A DNA stretch of 64,000 bases from Zygaena filipendulae (lineage: Eukaryota > Arthropoda > Insecta > Lepidoptera > Zygaenidae). Positions 1-11,264 of this stretch are shown here, one piece after another. The notes below the pieces were generated by a model. The model had not been told where the DNA came from. It searched no databases and worked only from the letters and a program-made list of their open reading frames with translations. The position numbers were made by a program, and so were the translations under genes. Each line of letters opens with the position of its first letter. Positions within the stretch are counted from its first letter, which is position 1. Location of the stretch: positions 434,001 through 498,000 of the forward strand of contig CAJRBF020000002.1 in NCBI GenBank assembly GCA_907165275.2, read 5' to 3'.

Positions 1-298
1 CGCGTCTTATACGGTTGTACAGATCCTCGAAAGCGCTCCATGATTGAAAGTTAGGATCTGCTTCCGGAGACAAAGCCAGTTCTATTGCGTTTATTTTGTC
101 GATGAGATTTGAGAAATCTGAGCGAATCTCGTCGATAGACTCGATGCTAGAGAAAAATAACTCCTTTGTCTCTTCGTTCGATTGAGCAGTCTTTGAGTAA
201 TCATAGATCTGTTGTATGCGTTCGTACACGGCGTCGCGCTTGCCATACAACAGTTTCAGCTCTAATTTAAGTTTTTCAGGGTTAGATTTCTGCGCCAT
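1..298 (-). CDS. BEL/Pao Gag, N-terminal part (runs off left edge)
   Basis: An open frame begins at the ATG at 298-296 and runs to the left window edge without a stop, about 99 residues. The protein starts MAQKSNPEKLKLELK, is rich in charged helix-forming residues, and contains an LSPEADPNFQSW-like stretch followed by ED-LYNRI. This matches the helical N-terminus of BEL/Pao Gag, the structural protein of the retrotransposon particle. The remaining gag-pol would lie left of the window. A leader and a probable LTR lie upstream at 299-1283. The family assignment is inferred from residue pattern only; the reading frame itself is direct. Confidence 0.6.
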   Translation of the reverse strand, partial: MAQKSNPEKLKLELKLLYGKRDAVYERIQQIYDYSKTAQSNEETKELFFSSIESIDEIRSDFSNLIDKINAIELALSPEADPNFQSWSAFEDLYNRIRR

Positions 299-722
299 GG
301 CGAAGGAAATTATAGAAAGCGATAAGTTGAAAGTAGATAAGGTTCGATGTGAACGTACTTACACCGGTTTTCGTGAATAAGTTTATTTCTGCAACTGACT
401 GCAACATGCAGAGTCGTGCGATGATGTGCAGTAGGTACGAAAAAAATACCGAGCGAGAGCGACCAATGAGCACGCGGTTAGCCGGCGTAGCCGGCCGGCT
501 AGTTACCTACGCGGTTTGAACTTTGGTTCGAAATGAAGTAAAATATGGCTGACCAGTAGGTACGAAATATAAGTGAATATAAGCGTAAAACTAGCGATTT
601 ATATCGACTGAATGCGAAGAAAACGTTGAATTCACCACTTCAAATTAATAATTAAAGCAGACAAGCGAGAATTATAGGGAAAATAGCTACAATATTCGGC
701 TATCGATGGACCAGAAATTTTA
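299..722 (-). other. BEL/Pao leader between probable LTR and gag
   Basis: No gene is seen. On the minus strand this stretch would be the 5' untranslated leader. It carries TGGTCCATCGATAG near 711-698, about ten bases inside the proposed LTR end, which could be the primer-binding region. The palindromic GCCGGC-rich block at 480-505 is the only other visible structure. Confidence 0.35.
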
Positions 723-1283
723 TGTGGTGGCCTACGGCTCGAGTTTTCGGCCGTTAATGCCCCTCACATAGGAGCGGAGTGGACTGTATTTAGCGGGTTA
801 TTTAATTAATATGACACTGACCTTGATATAGGGCTAGTGATATCCTTCAACCCTGTGCCTTATTGCGTGGGTGCAGCTACGCGGTGAAAGCTCGAGGTGT
901 CTTACCCTTGCAGCGCTTCTTCTCGGGCTTCGCCTCCTCTTCTTGGAGCTACACCTTATCACTACAGTCACACTTACGGCACAGAGCGTTCAGGAGCGGT
1001 TCCCGTAGGGAAATTAAAGGAATTAGCGGAATGATCTAGATATCGATTAGACTATTGAGTAGCGGTGATCGCGCAGCGATAAGCGACATTCAATTAGCGG
1101 ATCTAACGGTAGACTGCGGAAGGGAATTTATGACGCGCGTGGTGTCTTGTACGCGTCAGAAAGGGATAGAAAACAATTAATGCGAATTGCAGCGGAAAAT
1201 GTCGAATATGAACGAGTGAATATTTAAAGAGAAAGAAAACAGCGCAAATGGCGCGAACAGTAGCCAAGTTACTCCTTATAACA
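723..1283 (-). repeat. Probable LTR of the left-edge BEL/Pao element
   Basis: On the minus strand the segment starts TGTTATAAGG (1283) and ends CCACCACA (723), giving TG...CA ends of 561 bp, and lies upstream of the gag leader. No second LTR is in the window, so neither boundary can be checked by comparison. The call rests on terminal dinucleotides and position. Confidence 0.4.
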
Positions 1284-1650
1284 TCAGCTAGGAAGCTGTG
1301 AAGGGTGGATATTTTATGGGTGCTGTCATAATAACTGTAATTATGTTGACGTCAAAAGAGTCATATTATGGACCAAATTTGAATAAATGATTTGACTTTG
1401 ACGATTTGCCAGTGAGAGTCCAGTTAAAATCGATCCAGCCGTTTTAGAGATTACCCGGAACAGACAGACATATAATCTGGGCGTGAATATATAATATACT
1501 ATATCTATAGTGTAATATGGACATATGTAATAATATGTAGTAAGTATAGGTATACCAAGTTTGCTTGGTTGCCATGACACAAGCTTATAGCTTAGTGTGG
1601 GGTCAAGACGCTTATCTGTGTGTTGTGAAGTGGATTATTATTATTATGGG
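1284..1650 (+). repeat. Tails of dispersed LINE/SINE-type repeats
   Basis: The motif GGAAGCTGTGAAGGGTGG followed by a GACGTCAAAA segment and GAATAAATGATTTGA recurs at 44304-44420, so it is dispersed. It is followed by a GATCCAGCCGTTTTAGAGATT block and by a CAAGCTTATAGCTTAGTGTGG block ending in ATTATTATTA, both of which resemble common lepidopteran retroposon 3' tails. No coding sequence is visible. Confidence 0.5.
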
Positions 1651-1727
1651 AATTTGGATTTTTGAATTCTTCTCAGCTAGACCGGTATTAATTGGCAACC
1701 ACGGGCCAAAGCCAAGTGGAGGTTAGT

Positions 1728-2692
1728 TTAAGTGGAAGTATTAAGAGTTGTGTGGTCATCAGTTTGAAGGAGTTTGCGGACGATTCGACATGTATTTAGT
1801 ATTACCGCCTTCTGCATAATAATGTAAGTGTACCTAGGTAATTGGAGGGTAGCGAAGGGTTGGTGCAGTTGACAAGGGATTTCAGATGGTGGTAGTACAA
1901 CAGGGATGAAGGTAATATTCTGTAATTTCCACATTTTTTGCTATTTCGTTTTGAGGTCAGTATATTTTGTAAGCTTTCAGATATTGTGCTCTACAGCCTG
2001 TGGGTTAAATTCCCTAGAACACTGTCAGGTATGTATTTTTAATAAGAAATTGGTTCATTCGTCCTCAGTTTAGATTTGCTTGCAAGTTTCTGATGAATAA
2101 TCTTAGCAACCTGGTCGTAGCGATGTTTATAATCTTTTTGTACTATTGACTTGCAGACACTTATGAGATGCTGTATCGTTTCCGGGGCACCGTTACATTT
2201 TCTGCAGCTGTCATTTGATATATTATGGACTTTTAGTATATGCTTTTGGTAGTTTCGTGTTTCGATGACTTGGTCTTGGATAGCAAGCATAAATCCTTCT
2301 GTTTCGGGAAACAGTTCACCCCAAGTAAGCCAGGCATTGGATGCTTCTTTATCGACGTTAGACTCGCACAAATTTTGCCGGTGTTGTCTATGCATACCCT
2401 TTTGAGTCCACTCTTGTATTTTTAGTTGTCGATCTGTTATTGTTTAGATTGATTGAAGCCCAAGTACTTGTCTCTTTTTCATTAAGCGAAGGTATCTGTT
2501 GGTCAGTCTGCATCTGAAAGGTAATATGACCCGACGTTTTTGCTTTGAAAAAGTTTCCGTAATATCAGCCAAATAACATAGATCTTTCGTGGTGGCGTAC
2601 AATTTAATATCATCCATGTAGAGCAAATGGTTAAACTTTTCATCAGCTTGTTCATTACTTCCTGCAGCATAGTATTTTGAGAGATTTCCCAT
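1728..2692 (-). pseudogene. RLE-type LINE remnant (R4/Dong/R2-like), RT end plus endonuclease
   Basis: Three conserved blocks follow one another on the minus strand. At 2692-2444 is an RT fragment with HLLYMDDIKLYA, the YMDD catalytic motif in the form used by restriction-like-endonuclease LINEs. At 2395-2039 is a segment with C-x2-C-x7-H-x4-C (CRKCNGAPETIQHLISVC), the zinc motif typical of R2/R4-type elements. At about 2005-1728 is the endonuclease-proximal tail (KYTDLK, then PVVLPP and KAVILNTCRIVRK). The frame is broken by stops and shifts, and most of the RT and everything upstream are missing. It is a 5'-truncated dead copy. Clade within the RLE group is uncertain. Confidence 0.7.
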
Positions 2693-2699
2693 TTTCGTT

Positions 2700-3119
2700 G
2701 AATTTAAAATAGGATAGAATACTCTTTATTGTATACAAGAATAATTTTAGTGTGGTAACAAAATAAAAATTTATAAATAAAGGCATACAAAAGGCTATCT
2801 TATCGCTTTACTAGCGATCTTTTCCAGACAACCTTTGGGTGGACAGGACAAAAACAGTAAATTTATATGTTGATTTGGTATATTATATGTATAGGTGAAA
2901 CGAATCATAAAATAATATAGAAGAGACACATAGAAAAGACATACACAAAAATGGATATACATAGATACACGCATAGATATAAAATATACACATAGAAAAT
3001 ATATACGTACAATATTTATGGGTATAAATACTAATTTTATAAATGCGTTTAAACACAGATGCATACTATAAATAGTAAGGTTACACTACAGCGAGTCACG
3101 ATCCATGAGTGAGGTAGAA
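2700..3119 (-). repeat. LINE 3' untranslated tail
   Basis: An A/T-rich stretch containing ACTCTTTATTGTA at 2721 and TTATCGCTTTACTAGCGATC around 2802-2822, which resembles the 3' UTR of common lepidopteran LINEs read on the minus strand. It lies directly downstream of the RT remnant at 3120-3700 and may belong to it. No coding sequence is seen. Confidence 0.4.
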
Positions 3120-3700
3120 AGTCTTCACCAGGCTCTTAAAGGTGGGTAGTGATTTGGCCTATTCGCACCTCTACAGGTAGCGGATTCCACAAGCGGACTG
3201 CTTGTACAGAGAAGGAATAATCATAAAAGTTGGTTCTAGGGGCAGGAATCATAAGAAGTAAGTTTATTTATTTATTTATTTATTTAACAATTAATGCACA
3301 CAGGACAACAAAAGTTCTGGGATGATCGAACAGGCAGGTTATGGGAAGAAGATTGAAATACGAAGAGGTCTTTTAGGTAGTTGGGGGAAGGTGGATTGAA
3401 CAGTATGCTATATAGAAGGAAGAGGACATGCGCATTCCGGCGAAGGCAAATCGGAAGCCACTTGAGCTTGGTACGAAATTCGGAGACATGGTCATATTTG
3501 CGTAGACCAAATATGAACCGGATACATAGATTCTGGAGGCGCTCAAGTTTATTTAGCTGCTCCTTGCTAATGTCAGTAAAGCAGGTATCGGCATAGTCGA
3601 TCATGGGTAAAAGGAGTGATTGTGCTAACGCAACTTTAGTAGCAGTTGGAACTTGGAAGAAAATTACGTAATCGTCTAAGCGAGTCCGCAGATAAAATAT
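3120..3700 (-). pseudogene. Jockey/CR1-like LINE RT, C-terminal remnant
   Basis: Minus-strand translation gives FYLRTRLDDYVIFF, then MIDYADTCFTDISKEQL, LQNLCIRFIFGL and LKWLPI, the post-catalytic region of LINE reverse transcriptases. After the stop near 3284 a second block reads YSFSVQAVRLWNPLP, the usual C-terminal motif. A (TTTA)5 microsatellite at 3265-3283 separates the blocks. No catalytic domain is present, so it is a 5'-truncated, frame-broken fragment. Confidence 0.65.
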
Positions 3701-3936
3701 TTGATAAATGGTTCAATGCTAAACATTATTATTAATATTATTGGTTATTAAGGAATAAAATAAAATCTTATTATGGATAATGGATAGAAGTTAAGTGGAA
3801 GTTGGTGGAACTTAGTAACATGGATTGGATAAAAAAAGAATCATGGTTTGAATTTGTGTTACATATAGATAAAGTGAAATTATTTTTACAAAACCTTTTT
3901 ACTTTGCAGGGTCGCAAAGATGTCAGGATGGGCGAG

Positions 3937-4566
3937 TGTGAATAGTGATTTAGGTATTCTGTACTAATATATTAAAATTGATTAATATTATTATGATTCT
4001 TATGCTATGTATTGTGATTCTTAATTTAAATAATTATACCAATGTTTATTAAAGTGATTTAAATTGCATTTCACTGGCCAATTCATATTTAATAACTGGC
4101 AACATTGTGAATTCATAGACTGTAGAGTAAATAAAATGTTATTTGAGATAGCGGGAAAAACGCGCGGGAGAACATGTTTATATAATGGCAGCAACAAAGG
4201 ATCGGGTCAGTGGTGCTGGTGATTTCCTAGATGGAAGACATCATAACATCGAAAGTTAAGTATTGGTAGACAGTTTTGGCTCTATTTAATAATTGTAATA
4301 ATAATTGTGATTACTGTATTGTTCTCATAAAATATACTGTTCAAGCTTAACTTTAGCTTCAGAGATTTGATTAGGTACTTTGTGCGTAACATGTTTTGAG
4401 ATTCCTATTGCTTAGCTATACTGGCTTTGATTATTATATAATTTGATACAAATTATATCAAAGAGTTTTTATTATAATTGGTAATACAGACACAAAGGAA
4501 TAGTTTTGTTAAAATCAGGCTTTGTTTTATTTATTAGGTATCCTTACTAATGCTAATAATTTAACA
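3937..4566 (+). mobile_element. Solo LTR, copy 1
   Basis: This segment matches the reverse complement of 13800-14588 over its whole length, apart from a 160-bp insertion in the other copy. It starts TGTGAATAGTGATTT and ends AATTTAACA, giving TG...CA ends. TATATAATGG at about 4178 and AATAAAATGTT nearby are possible promoter and polyadenylation signals. No coding region and no matching target duplication are seen here, but copy 2 has a clear 4-bp duplication. The parent element is probably Gypsy-type (4-bp duplication), which is inference. Confidence 0.65.
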
Positions 4567-4637
4567 CTTGCGTCACCTCCAAATTGGCAGATTTTCGAAG
4601 GGGAGCATTTTTAGGGCTCACTTAACATCCCCTTTGA

Positions 4638-5090
4638 GTAGATATAAGTGAGTAAGGAAACACTGTTGTATAGTTTTTGCATGATGTAGAGATAGTAGAG
4701 AAATAGTAAGATGTATAGAATAAATTAAGATAACTATAAGCAAATGTATATGGTAAAAATAAGATAGTAGCATGTAAGGTAGATATAGGCACTGTAATAG
4801 CGTGTAAATAAAGTAAAAGGGACTGAAATAAAAATGAACCCCCCCACCCCCTGGCATGTGTAAAAGATAAAGAACAAAAAATAAAGAAATTAGTATAAAA
4901 TTAGTCTAGTAAGAATAGGAAACTTAGCAACCCACCAAGAAAGCGTAAAAGATGTGACGGATGACAGAAGAAACTAGTATGCGGAATGGAAGTACGAGAG
5001 GTAGCAAATGCGAGAACTGGAATGAATGAGTAACGTAGATATAGTCTTTGATTATGTCAAAGGGCTAGGCACAAAAAAAAAAAAAAAAAA
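4638..5090 (+). mobile_element. Poly(A) retroposed insertion with 14-bp target duplication
   Basis: AACATCCCCTTTGA occurs at 4624-4637 and again at 5091-5104. The 453-bp segment between them ends in an uninterrupted run of about 18 A. This is the signature of LINE-mediated insertion. The insert has no long frame and could be the truncated 3' UTR of a LINE or a processed transcript. Confidence 0.8.
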
Positions 5091-5104
5091 AACATCCCCT
5101 TTGA

Positions 5105-5429
5105 ATATCTGACGCGCTGGAGTAAATGTTTTTTTTTTTCATTTTCTCCACTTCCGGATGGCCACCCCCACCACGCGAATCGGCAGATGAATATATTTTC
5201 GACATCAGAGACACCTTGGAGTATCTAAACTACAATATCTGACGCGCTCGAGTATTTCCATTTTACTATTTTTTTTTACATTTTTGAAAGCCTGTAGAAG
5301 CTAAACCCACCGCTGAATGAAAAAATATCATATAACCTTATTTTGTTTATATCTCCTAATCTTCAAAACCCAATAGGTCCCAACGACGCTCGAGTGACTC
5401 CCGAATTAGCATCGGTATCTCCCGTACTA
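5105..5429. other. Intergenic, short internal direct repeat
   Basis: No gene. AATATCTGACGCGCT occurs at 5104 and at 5231, each followed by a T-rich run, so the segment is itself repetitive. Confidence 0.4.
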
Positions 5430-5529
5430 TTAATTACCGTAATCATCTTAACTATATGCCTCCCTTTGTTTGTTGTAAATTATAAAATAAAGATCCATTG
5501 TGTTGATTCGTAAATCACTCTCTTATTAT
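5430..5529 (+). repeat. 100-bp direct repeat, left copy
   Basis: Begins TTAATTACCGTAATCATC and ends CACTCTCTTATTAT; it contains AATAAAGATCC, a possible polyadenylation signal. No mismatch to 10111-10210 was found by eye. Confidence 0.85.
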
Positions 5530-5646
5530 CGCCTTAGAATGGCCTTCCCTCATCCTGACCATTAACAGCTGATCTCCTGACTAGTTATTAACCGCTCTCT
5601 TTGCGCCCATACACCCTGCCTTCTTGCCCGCTGCGACATCAGAAGT

Positions 5647-6320
5647 GGGATTACCACTGTCTTTATGGGATACCATTGTCTGCATAGGATAACCTATGTT
5701 TGATTACGTCTTTAATTACCTATATGGTATTATCTTTTGTGTAACTGTGTGGATTACCAATGTCTTGGGATTACCATTATCTTTATGGATTTAACATTGT
5801 CTTTACGGGATAGCATTATCTTTATGGGATTGCCTATGGCTGTGTGATTAACTCTGTGTAATATTAAATTATCCCTTGTGTGACTATATGTGGGTTTACC
5901 ATCGTCCTTATGGATACCATTGTCTTTATGGGATTGCCTTTGTTTGGTTATTTACCTCTGTGTGATTACCTATATGGGATTATTCTTTGTGTGACTATGT
6001 GGCAATTACCATTGCCTATTTGGGAATACCTACAATGTGTGATCATAGCCTATATGGGATTTACCTATGTGTGATTGTGTATTGCCATTGTGTAATAGTC
6101 TATCTGGGATTACCATTACCTATGTCTATATGGGATTTCAAATACCATTCTCTCTGTGGATTCGCCTATATGGGATCCCTATCTAAGATCTGTTTACGAC
6201 CATCCTTTATTTACCAATAAATAGTATCATCGTCTTTGTGGGTTATCATAGCCTTTGTGGGATTATCATCGCTTATGTTAGGATAGTTTATGTGCGATTG
6301 CCTATGTATGATTTTCCCAT
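5647..6320 (+). repeat. Degenerate GGGATTACC-type tandem repeat
   Basis: Variants of GGGATTACCATTGTCTTTAT and TGTGTGATTACCTATATGGG alternate about 25 times with insertions and deletions. Short frames on the plus strand here reflect the repeat and have no recognisable domain. Confidence 0.7.
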
Positions 6321-8282
6321 TTGAGATTGCTCTTTCTGCCGATGAGATTCATACGTTCGTTTTCTGTCTATTAAATGTTTCAGATGGACTTTAACGACGT
6401 TGCAGTAAGCTCTTTCTACTCAAGTGTTTAGATTGCAGGAGCTGCGCTATTACTGCAGGCTGGTTACGCACGTCGTCAAGTTCTATCATGACAGTCGACG
6501 TCGTTGCTGTCAACACCACTACGCTGCATGCACAGATCTGAATGTGACTGTGGTGACCATGCTGCAATTGAGTTTGGTGATAGGCTCGTGATACCATCGC
6601 CTATTCAAGTAAGATCTATCCATTACAAAGTGTTGAATGTTGATTTATCTCTTGGTTGTGTTGATCAAAGAACGTGATTTCATTTCAAAGGTTTCGATAC
6701 CTTTGTCCATAAAGTGTTTTCGTACCTATTGTATTTCGTGATGTGATGCACACTGCGTTCCTTATATTGTGTTGCTACTTATCTATCCGATGATTCGCAA
6801 AACCGCGATGATTACCTACTACTGGTTAAGCTAGTGGCTGGAATTGAGTTCTTTATTAGTTGTCGATTCCCAATTCTATAATTGTGACTTAACCGATCAT
6901 GCATGTAAAGTGAATCACCGTACACTGTACAGTACTAGTAAATGAGAGTTGTCTGAATTCGAAGACTCGGTTATGTAGTTCGATCCATTAAGTGGTAGTA
7001 AAAATCTTATTTAACTCGATCTAATAGAATTTGAATTGATTTCGAAGGTTTCGATACTTTCGTCTATTATGCCATGTGACTACTTAGTTAATGTGTTTTG
7101 TAAAGTAATGGGTACCGAATACTGATTCGTTCTTTTAAATATTGTCTCACGTTTATGTAACGCTCTGAGAAAATCAGTTATCTACTAAAATAATGGGTAA
7201 TGATTTGTTATTTTAAATATTGTCTCTCGTTGTTACTACTGGTTTTACAACCGCGGTGTTGAAATATTGTGAGTTTAAAAATTTTTCTTTTGTGTAAGAA
7301 ATAATAACAAAATGATAATATCTACCCACATACAGATTGTCAATGAAGTTTTAATACTCGTAAATTATCCGTGTGTGATATTTTGTAGGGTAGTTGCAGC
7401 TTTTCACTACTGCTTTGCATATTTAGTTCGATTCTAAAAATGTGAAATAGATCATTCGTGACGTTATTGGAGTTCTTTGTCAGAATGAATGAACGTTATC
7501 ATTGGTTTCACTGTGAGATATGTTTTTGTGGTTAGGTACGTGGAGGACGTGGTATGTCAGTAATGCCTTAAGTTTAGCAGGTTAACATCGAAAAGATCAC
7601 ATGCTACCGCTGTATATCGCCTCTCGCTGCTCAACTACGTCTGGTGTTACGAATGGGAGTCACCTGGAGTCAACCTTCGAGTGGTCGTTTATCCGCACCT
7701 GCGGAGTAAGATCTGTACTCTGTACCTGTATTGGTTTACTACAGCTATTTGGTGAGACGCTTTCATTTTGTTCGACTCTGGGGCTGAATATTCAATTCAA
7801 TTTCTTTGTGTTTTTGGCAATACGTATTTCGCATATCCAATGTTGTTCAAACTGATCGTGACTTAATATATTGTCAATTTTGACTTTATGCGGGTTGTTG
7901 CTTGTGGTTTTGGACGGATTTTGTCGACTATGCCGACACTATCGTGCTCGCGCATAATCATCTGTACTCGCCGATAATGTAGTGGAGCCGTAAGAATTTT
8001 TATAAAGAAATTATAATTTGTGATCTACCCACGTACCGATCGTCATCAATAAAAGTTTTAACAGTCGTGAATTATTCATGTGTGACATTCAGGCAGTAAT
8101 TAAGAGTTTTTGGTTAGCTGTGTCCTAAGGTGAGATTAGTGTTCTGGCTTTCTCAAGGTGGTTACTGAAAGTGAGGATGGCGTGTTGGCTAGTAATAATT
8201 AAAAGTTATCCTTGTGATTATAGCGTACGAGGACGTGTGCATTGTCAGTATGGCCGTGTCGGCGTGAAGGTAGGTACATTAA
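6321..8282. other. No gene recognised
   Basis: A/T-rich sequence with frequent stops. GGTTTCGATACCTTTG occurs near 6691, a close variant near 7050, and its reverse complement near 21490, so a piece of this segment is dispersed. Nothing else is supported. Confidence 0.5.
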
Positions 8283-8480
8283 AAATAATGTTTCCCGCCG
8301 ACTAATAGCGATTGTAGTTCGTTCGTTCCCCTGCTACATTCTACTGTCCAATTCGTCTCTGTTATAACTTGATTTAGGCGTGAGTGTTCGTTAGCAAAGG
8401 TATTCTTAATTCGGCTTAAGTTCAGTGTGGTTTTAATGTCGTGACAATCTAGGGTAGCTACAGTTATTGTGTGAAAGTAC
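8283..8480 (+). repeat. Diverged copy of the GTTTCCCGCCGAC dispersed repeat
   Basis: AATAATGTTTCCCGCCGAC followed by TTCGTTCGTTCCCCTGCT aligns with the start of the longer copies at 12498 and 20231, with many substitutions. It is an older copy. Confidence 0.6.
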
Positions 8481-9166
8481 CTGTGGATATAACAAAGCTC
8501 ATTATGATAAAGTTTGTTATGATTTTCAAGCTAGTAACTCGGTACCTAAATAAGACCTTCCTTTATGGCCCTCAGCAATTCCTAAAAGGGTAGTTCTATC
8601 ACATGGTTTTCTAAGACGTGGTTTTCGAAGTCATATCTGCTATGACTTCAAGTCTCTTCTTCTCTCACTTCGACGTTTGCAAAACTGGGTCTGTTACTCT
8701 TACTAACAGCCAACAAAAGATGACAAGCCTATAACTGCAAATGCGTATGCTAGTAAATTAGCGTTCTCTTTAACTTTTAAACCGTTACCGTGTACTGATT
8801 CACGTTTCTAAATTAGGTTCTTTTACCCATGGTCTAGCATTTTACTGCAAAATGCCTGATAGTCAGACTTCTAGACGAATTGTCTCGTCTTAGGTTAAGT
8901 AGAATTAAGGTCTACAATTAGAATTGGTGGTAACATTATAATTGGTATATTACATTTCGACTGATGCGAAATAATAGTATTGATTGTTTTAAATCGTCTA
9001 TTATGTTTAGCAGGTCAACACCAAAAAAAGTGCTCCTGTCTGCTGTCGCTGTGAAGAGTCTGGGCCTATCGCCCCTCACTACCAACTGTATCTGGCAGAT
9101 AGCCGGGCGATCCAGTGGAGCGGCCGGGAGTCTATCATCGAGCTGCCATTCAAGTTGCTGCTAAGC

Positions 9167-9520
9167 GGGTTGTCTATCTTGACGCCTGTATTACTGGTTG
9201 TCTATCTTGACGCCTGTATTACTGGTTGTCTATCTTGACGCCTGTATTACTGGTTGTCTATCTTGACGCCTGTATTACTGGTTGTCTATCTTGACGCCTG
9301 TATTACTGGTTGTCTATCTCCTTAGTTGCTGGTTGTCTATCTTGACGCTTTAGTTGCTGGTTGTCTATCTTAACGCCTTAGTTGCCGGTTGTCTATCTTG
9401 ACGCCTTAGTTGCTGGTTGTCTATCTTGACGCCTTAGTTGCTGGTTGTCTATCTTGACGCCTTAGGTTGCTGGTTGTCTATCTTGACGCATTAGTTGCGG
9501 GTTATCTGTTTTGTCGAATA
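9167..9520 (+). repeat. 28-bp minisatellite, about 12 copies
   Basis: The unit GGTTGTCTATCTTGACGCCT plus an 8-base end is repeated. The first five units end GTATTACT and later units end TAGTTGCT, so two sub-arrays are joined. One unit is shortened (9306-9328). It lies inside the gene-less segment between the 100-bp direct repeats. Confidence 0.95.
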
Positions 9521-9929
9521 TTAAGTTATGCGTTATCTATTTTCCACGATTATGTAGTTTGTTTATTTTGACACTTTGTCCTTTATTGTAATTTGAACAA
9601 ACCGATACCTTAAGATTTTTTTTGGATGATTGAATTTACTTTGTCTGGTTTGTCAGAAAGGTCGAACGGTATTTATCCGGTTACGATTTGTTGCAGGATT
9701 ACACGAGGACGTGTAATTGTCAGTTCTGGCCGTGTCGGAGATAGTTCTGTTTTCATTGTTTAATAATACCTATCCACCCTCGGATTGACAAATCAAGTTG
9801 GCACTTGTTTTGATGTAACCTTTGTTTGTGAAACTGTACTGTTTATTTAATATCAGATGTTGTGTGATTCCATTAATCTACAGTGTGAATCTTATTTAAG
9901 TTACTTTTAGTAATTGGTCATTATAATTT
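9521..9929. other. No gene recognised
   Basis: A/T-rich spacer. It contains GAGGACGTGTAATTGTCAGT near 9703, which resembles GAGGACGTGTGCATTGTCAGT near 8230 and GGAGGACGTGGTATGTCAGT near 7543, so this interval too has loosely repeated sequence. Confidence 0.4.
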
Positions 9930-10110
9930 TGTAAACACGTGGCGGGTAGTATCCGCCATTGGACAGAGTTGTTGTGGAGGGAGTGCGCGGTGGGGACAGC
10001 CACTATAAAGTAGCGCGCACTCCTCTGTGCGGCAGTCGATCTTTGGATACGACTCATAGAGCACTCGCTCCCGACAAAACTGTCGGTTTACTTAATTACT
10101 GCCGGTTCAC
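9930..10110 (+). promoter_or_regulatory. Possible LTR U3 with TATA box
   Basis: From TGTAAACACGTGGCGGG the block leads to CACTATAAAGTAGCG (TATAAA at 10004-10009) and a CG-rich start region, then to the 100-bp repeat. This order is that of an LTR promoter. The assignment is inferred from layout. Confidence 0.4.
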
Positions 10111-10210
10111 TTAATTACCGTAATCATCTTAACTATATGCCTCCCTTTGTTTGTTGTAAATTATAAAATAAAGATCCATTGTGTTGATTCGTAAATCACT
10201 CTCTTATTAT
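10111..10210 (+). repeat. 100-bp direct repeat, right copy
   Basis: Same sequence as 5430-5529. It is followed at once by an A/T-rich simple tail that belongs to the minus-strand RTE LINE, so the element end has probably been lost or overwritten there. Confidence 0.85.
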
Positions 10211-11231
10211 AAATAAATAAAATAAAAATAAAATAAAAAAGCCTTTTATTTCCCGATATTTTACACTACTATTTATGACTATTTATGATATGAACTATTT
10301 ATACTAAACTATTTATAGATAATATAATTTTTCAGGAACCCCGATAATGGGTAAAGGCCTCCTCCAAACCCTTCCATCTACTCCGGTCTTGAGCCAATTG
10401 TAGCCATTTTGGACCAGCAATGTTTTTTATGTCATCTTCCCACCTAAATATTGGCCGACCCCTCTTTCTTTTTCCTTGTGGTCCTCTCCATTTAGTCACC
10501 TTTCCAGTCCATCTCTGGTCCTGAAGTCTTGCCACATGTCCAGCCCACTTCCATTTTCAGCTTTTGGCATAGCGAAGAGCATCTATTGATTTTGTTGTTT
10601 TTCTTATTTCAGTATGTCTGATTTTTTGAATTTTTCTTACATTGAGCATACTACGCTCCATACCTCTTTGACAACTGACTATTTTGTGATTAATTTTTGT
10701 TGTGAATTTCCAAGTCTGGCAGCCATACGTCAAACACGGTAGGATGCAAGAGTTCATGACCTTGGTTTTTAAGTTTATTGGCATAGTGCTCTTGAATATT
10801 TCTCGTAACGTCCAGTATTTATTCCACGTGTTTCGTATTCTTCTCTCAACTTCCATCTCATTGTTTTTTCTGTCAAAGCTGATTTGTTTGCCGAGGTATG
10901 TGTAATGGTCAGTATATTTTAATGATTCGTTACCAGATGTTATTTCCTTCTTATTACTGTTTGTCATTACCATAGTTTTCATTGTATTCATTTCCAGTCC
11001 CACTTGTAAGCTGGCTCTCTGTAGTGACTCTACCATGTATTGCAGTTGTGTACTCGATTCCGCTAGGATTACTAGGTCGTCAGCAAACCGGAGGTGGGTA
11101 AGATAGTTTCCTTCGATATTTATGCCATAGTTTACCCAGTCTAGCTGTCTGAATAATGATTCCAATACTGCGGTGAACAATTTTGGTGACAAGGGATCGC
11201 CCTGTCTTACACCTCTCTTTACACTACGCAC
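10211..11231 (-). pseudogene. RTE-clade LINE, RT C-terminal half, one nonsense codon
   Basis: Minus-strand translation from 11231 gives GVRQGDPLSPKLF, then LRFADDLVILAE (catalytic FADD), YLGKQISFD and CLTYGCQTW. Past an in-frame TGA at 10556-10554 the same frame continues with WAGHVARLQDQRW, RGRPIFRWEDDI and WKGLEEAF up to 10332. These motifs are characteristic of the RTE clade. About 10211-10250 is the simple A/T tail at the 3' end. The 5' part (endonuclease and RT fingers) is missing at the junction near 11240. The single stop makes it inactive. Confidence 0.8.
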
Positions 11232-11264
11232 AGCAAATATTCTTTTAGAAAAACGGAATAATAG

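Larger units (their letters stand above)
5430..10210 (+). mobile_element. Candidate non-autonomous LTR element without genes
   Basis: The segment is bounded by two 100-bp direct repeats that look identical by eye (5430-5529, 10111-10210). Between them I find no frame resembling gag or pol, only repeats. Upstream of the right-hand copy a 180-bp block has a TATAAA box and CG-rich sequence, as in an LTR U3. The left-hand copy lacks this, so if it is an LTR it is truncated. CGACATCAGAAGTGGGATT at about 5633 sits where leader sequence would be expected. The interpretation as a LARD-like element is tentative. Confidence 0.4.

Noticed and set aside
5880..6220. Two hydrophobic frames that look like membrane proteins
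   Set aside because: They are the degenerate GGGATTACC repeat read in two frames; residues repeat with the DNA unit.
9167..9520. Regular 28-bp repeats resembling a CRISPR array
   Set aside because: Units are directly adjacent with no unique spacers, and the setting is a eukaryotic genome. It is a minisatellite.
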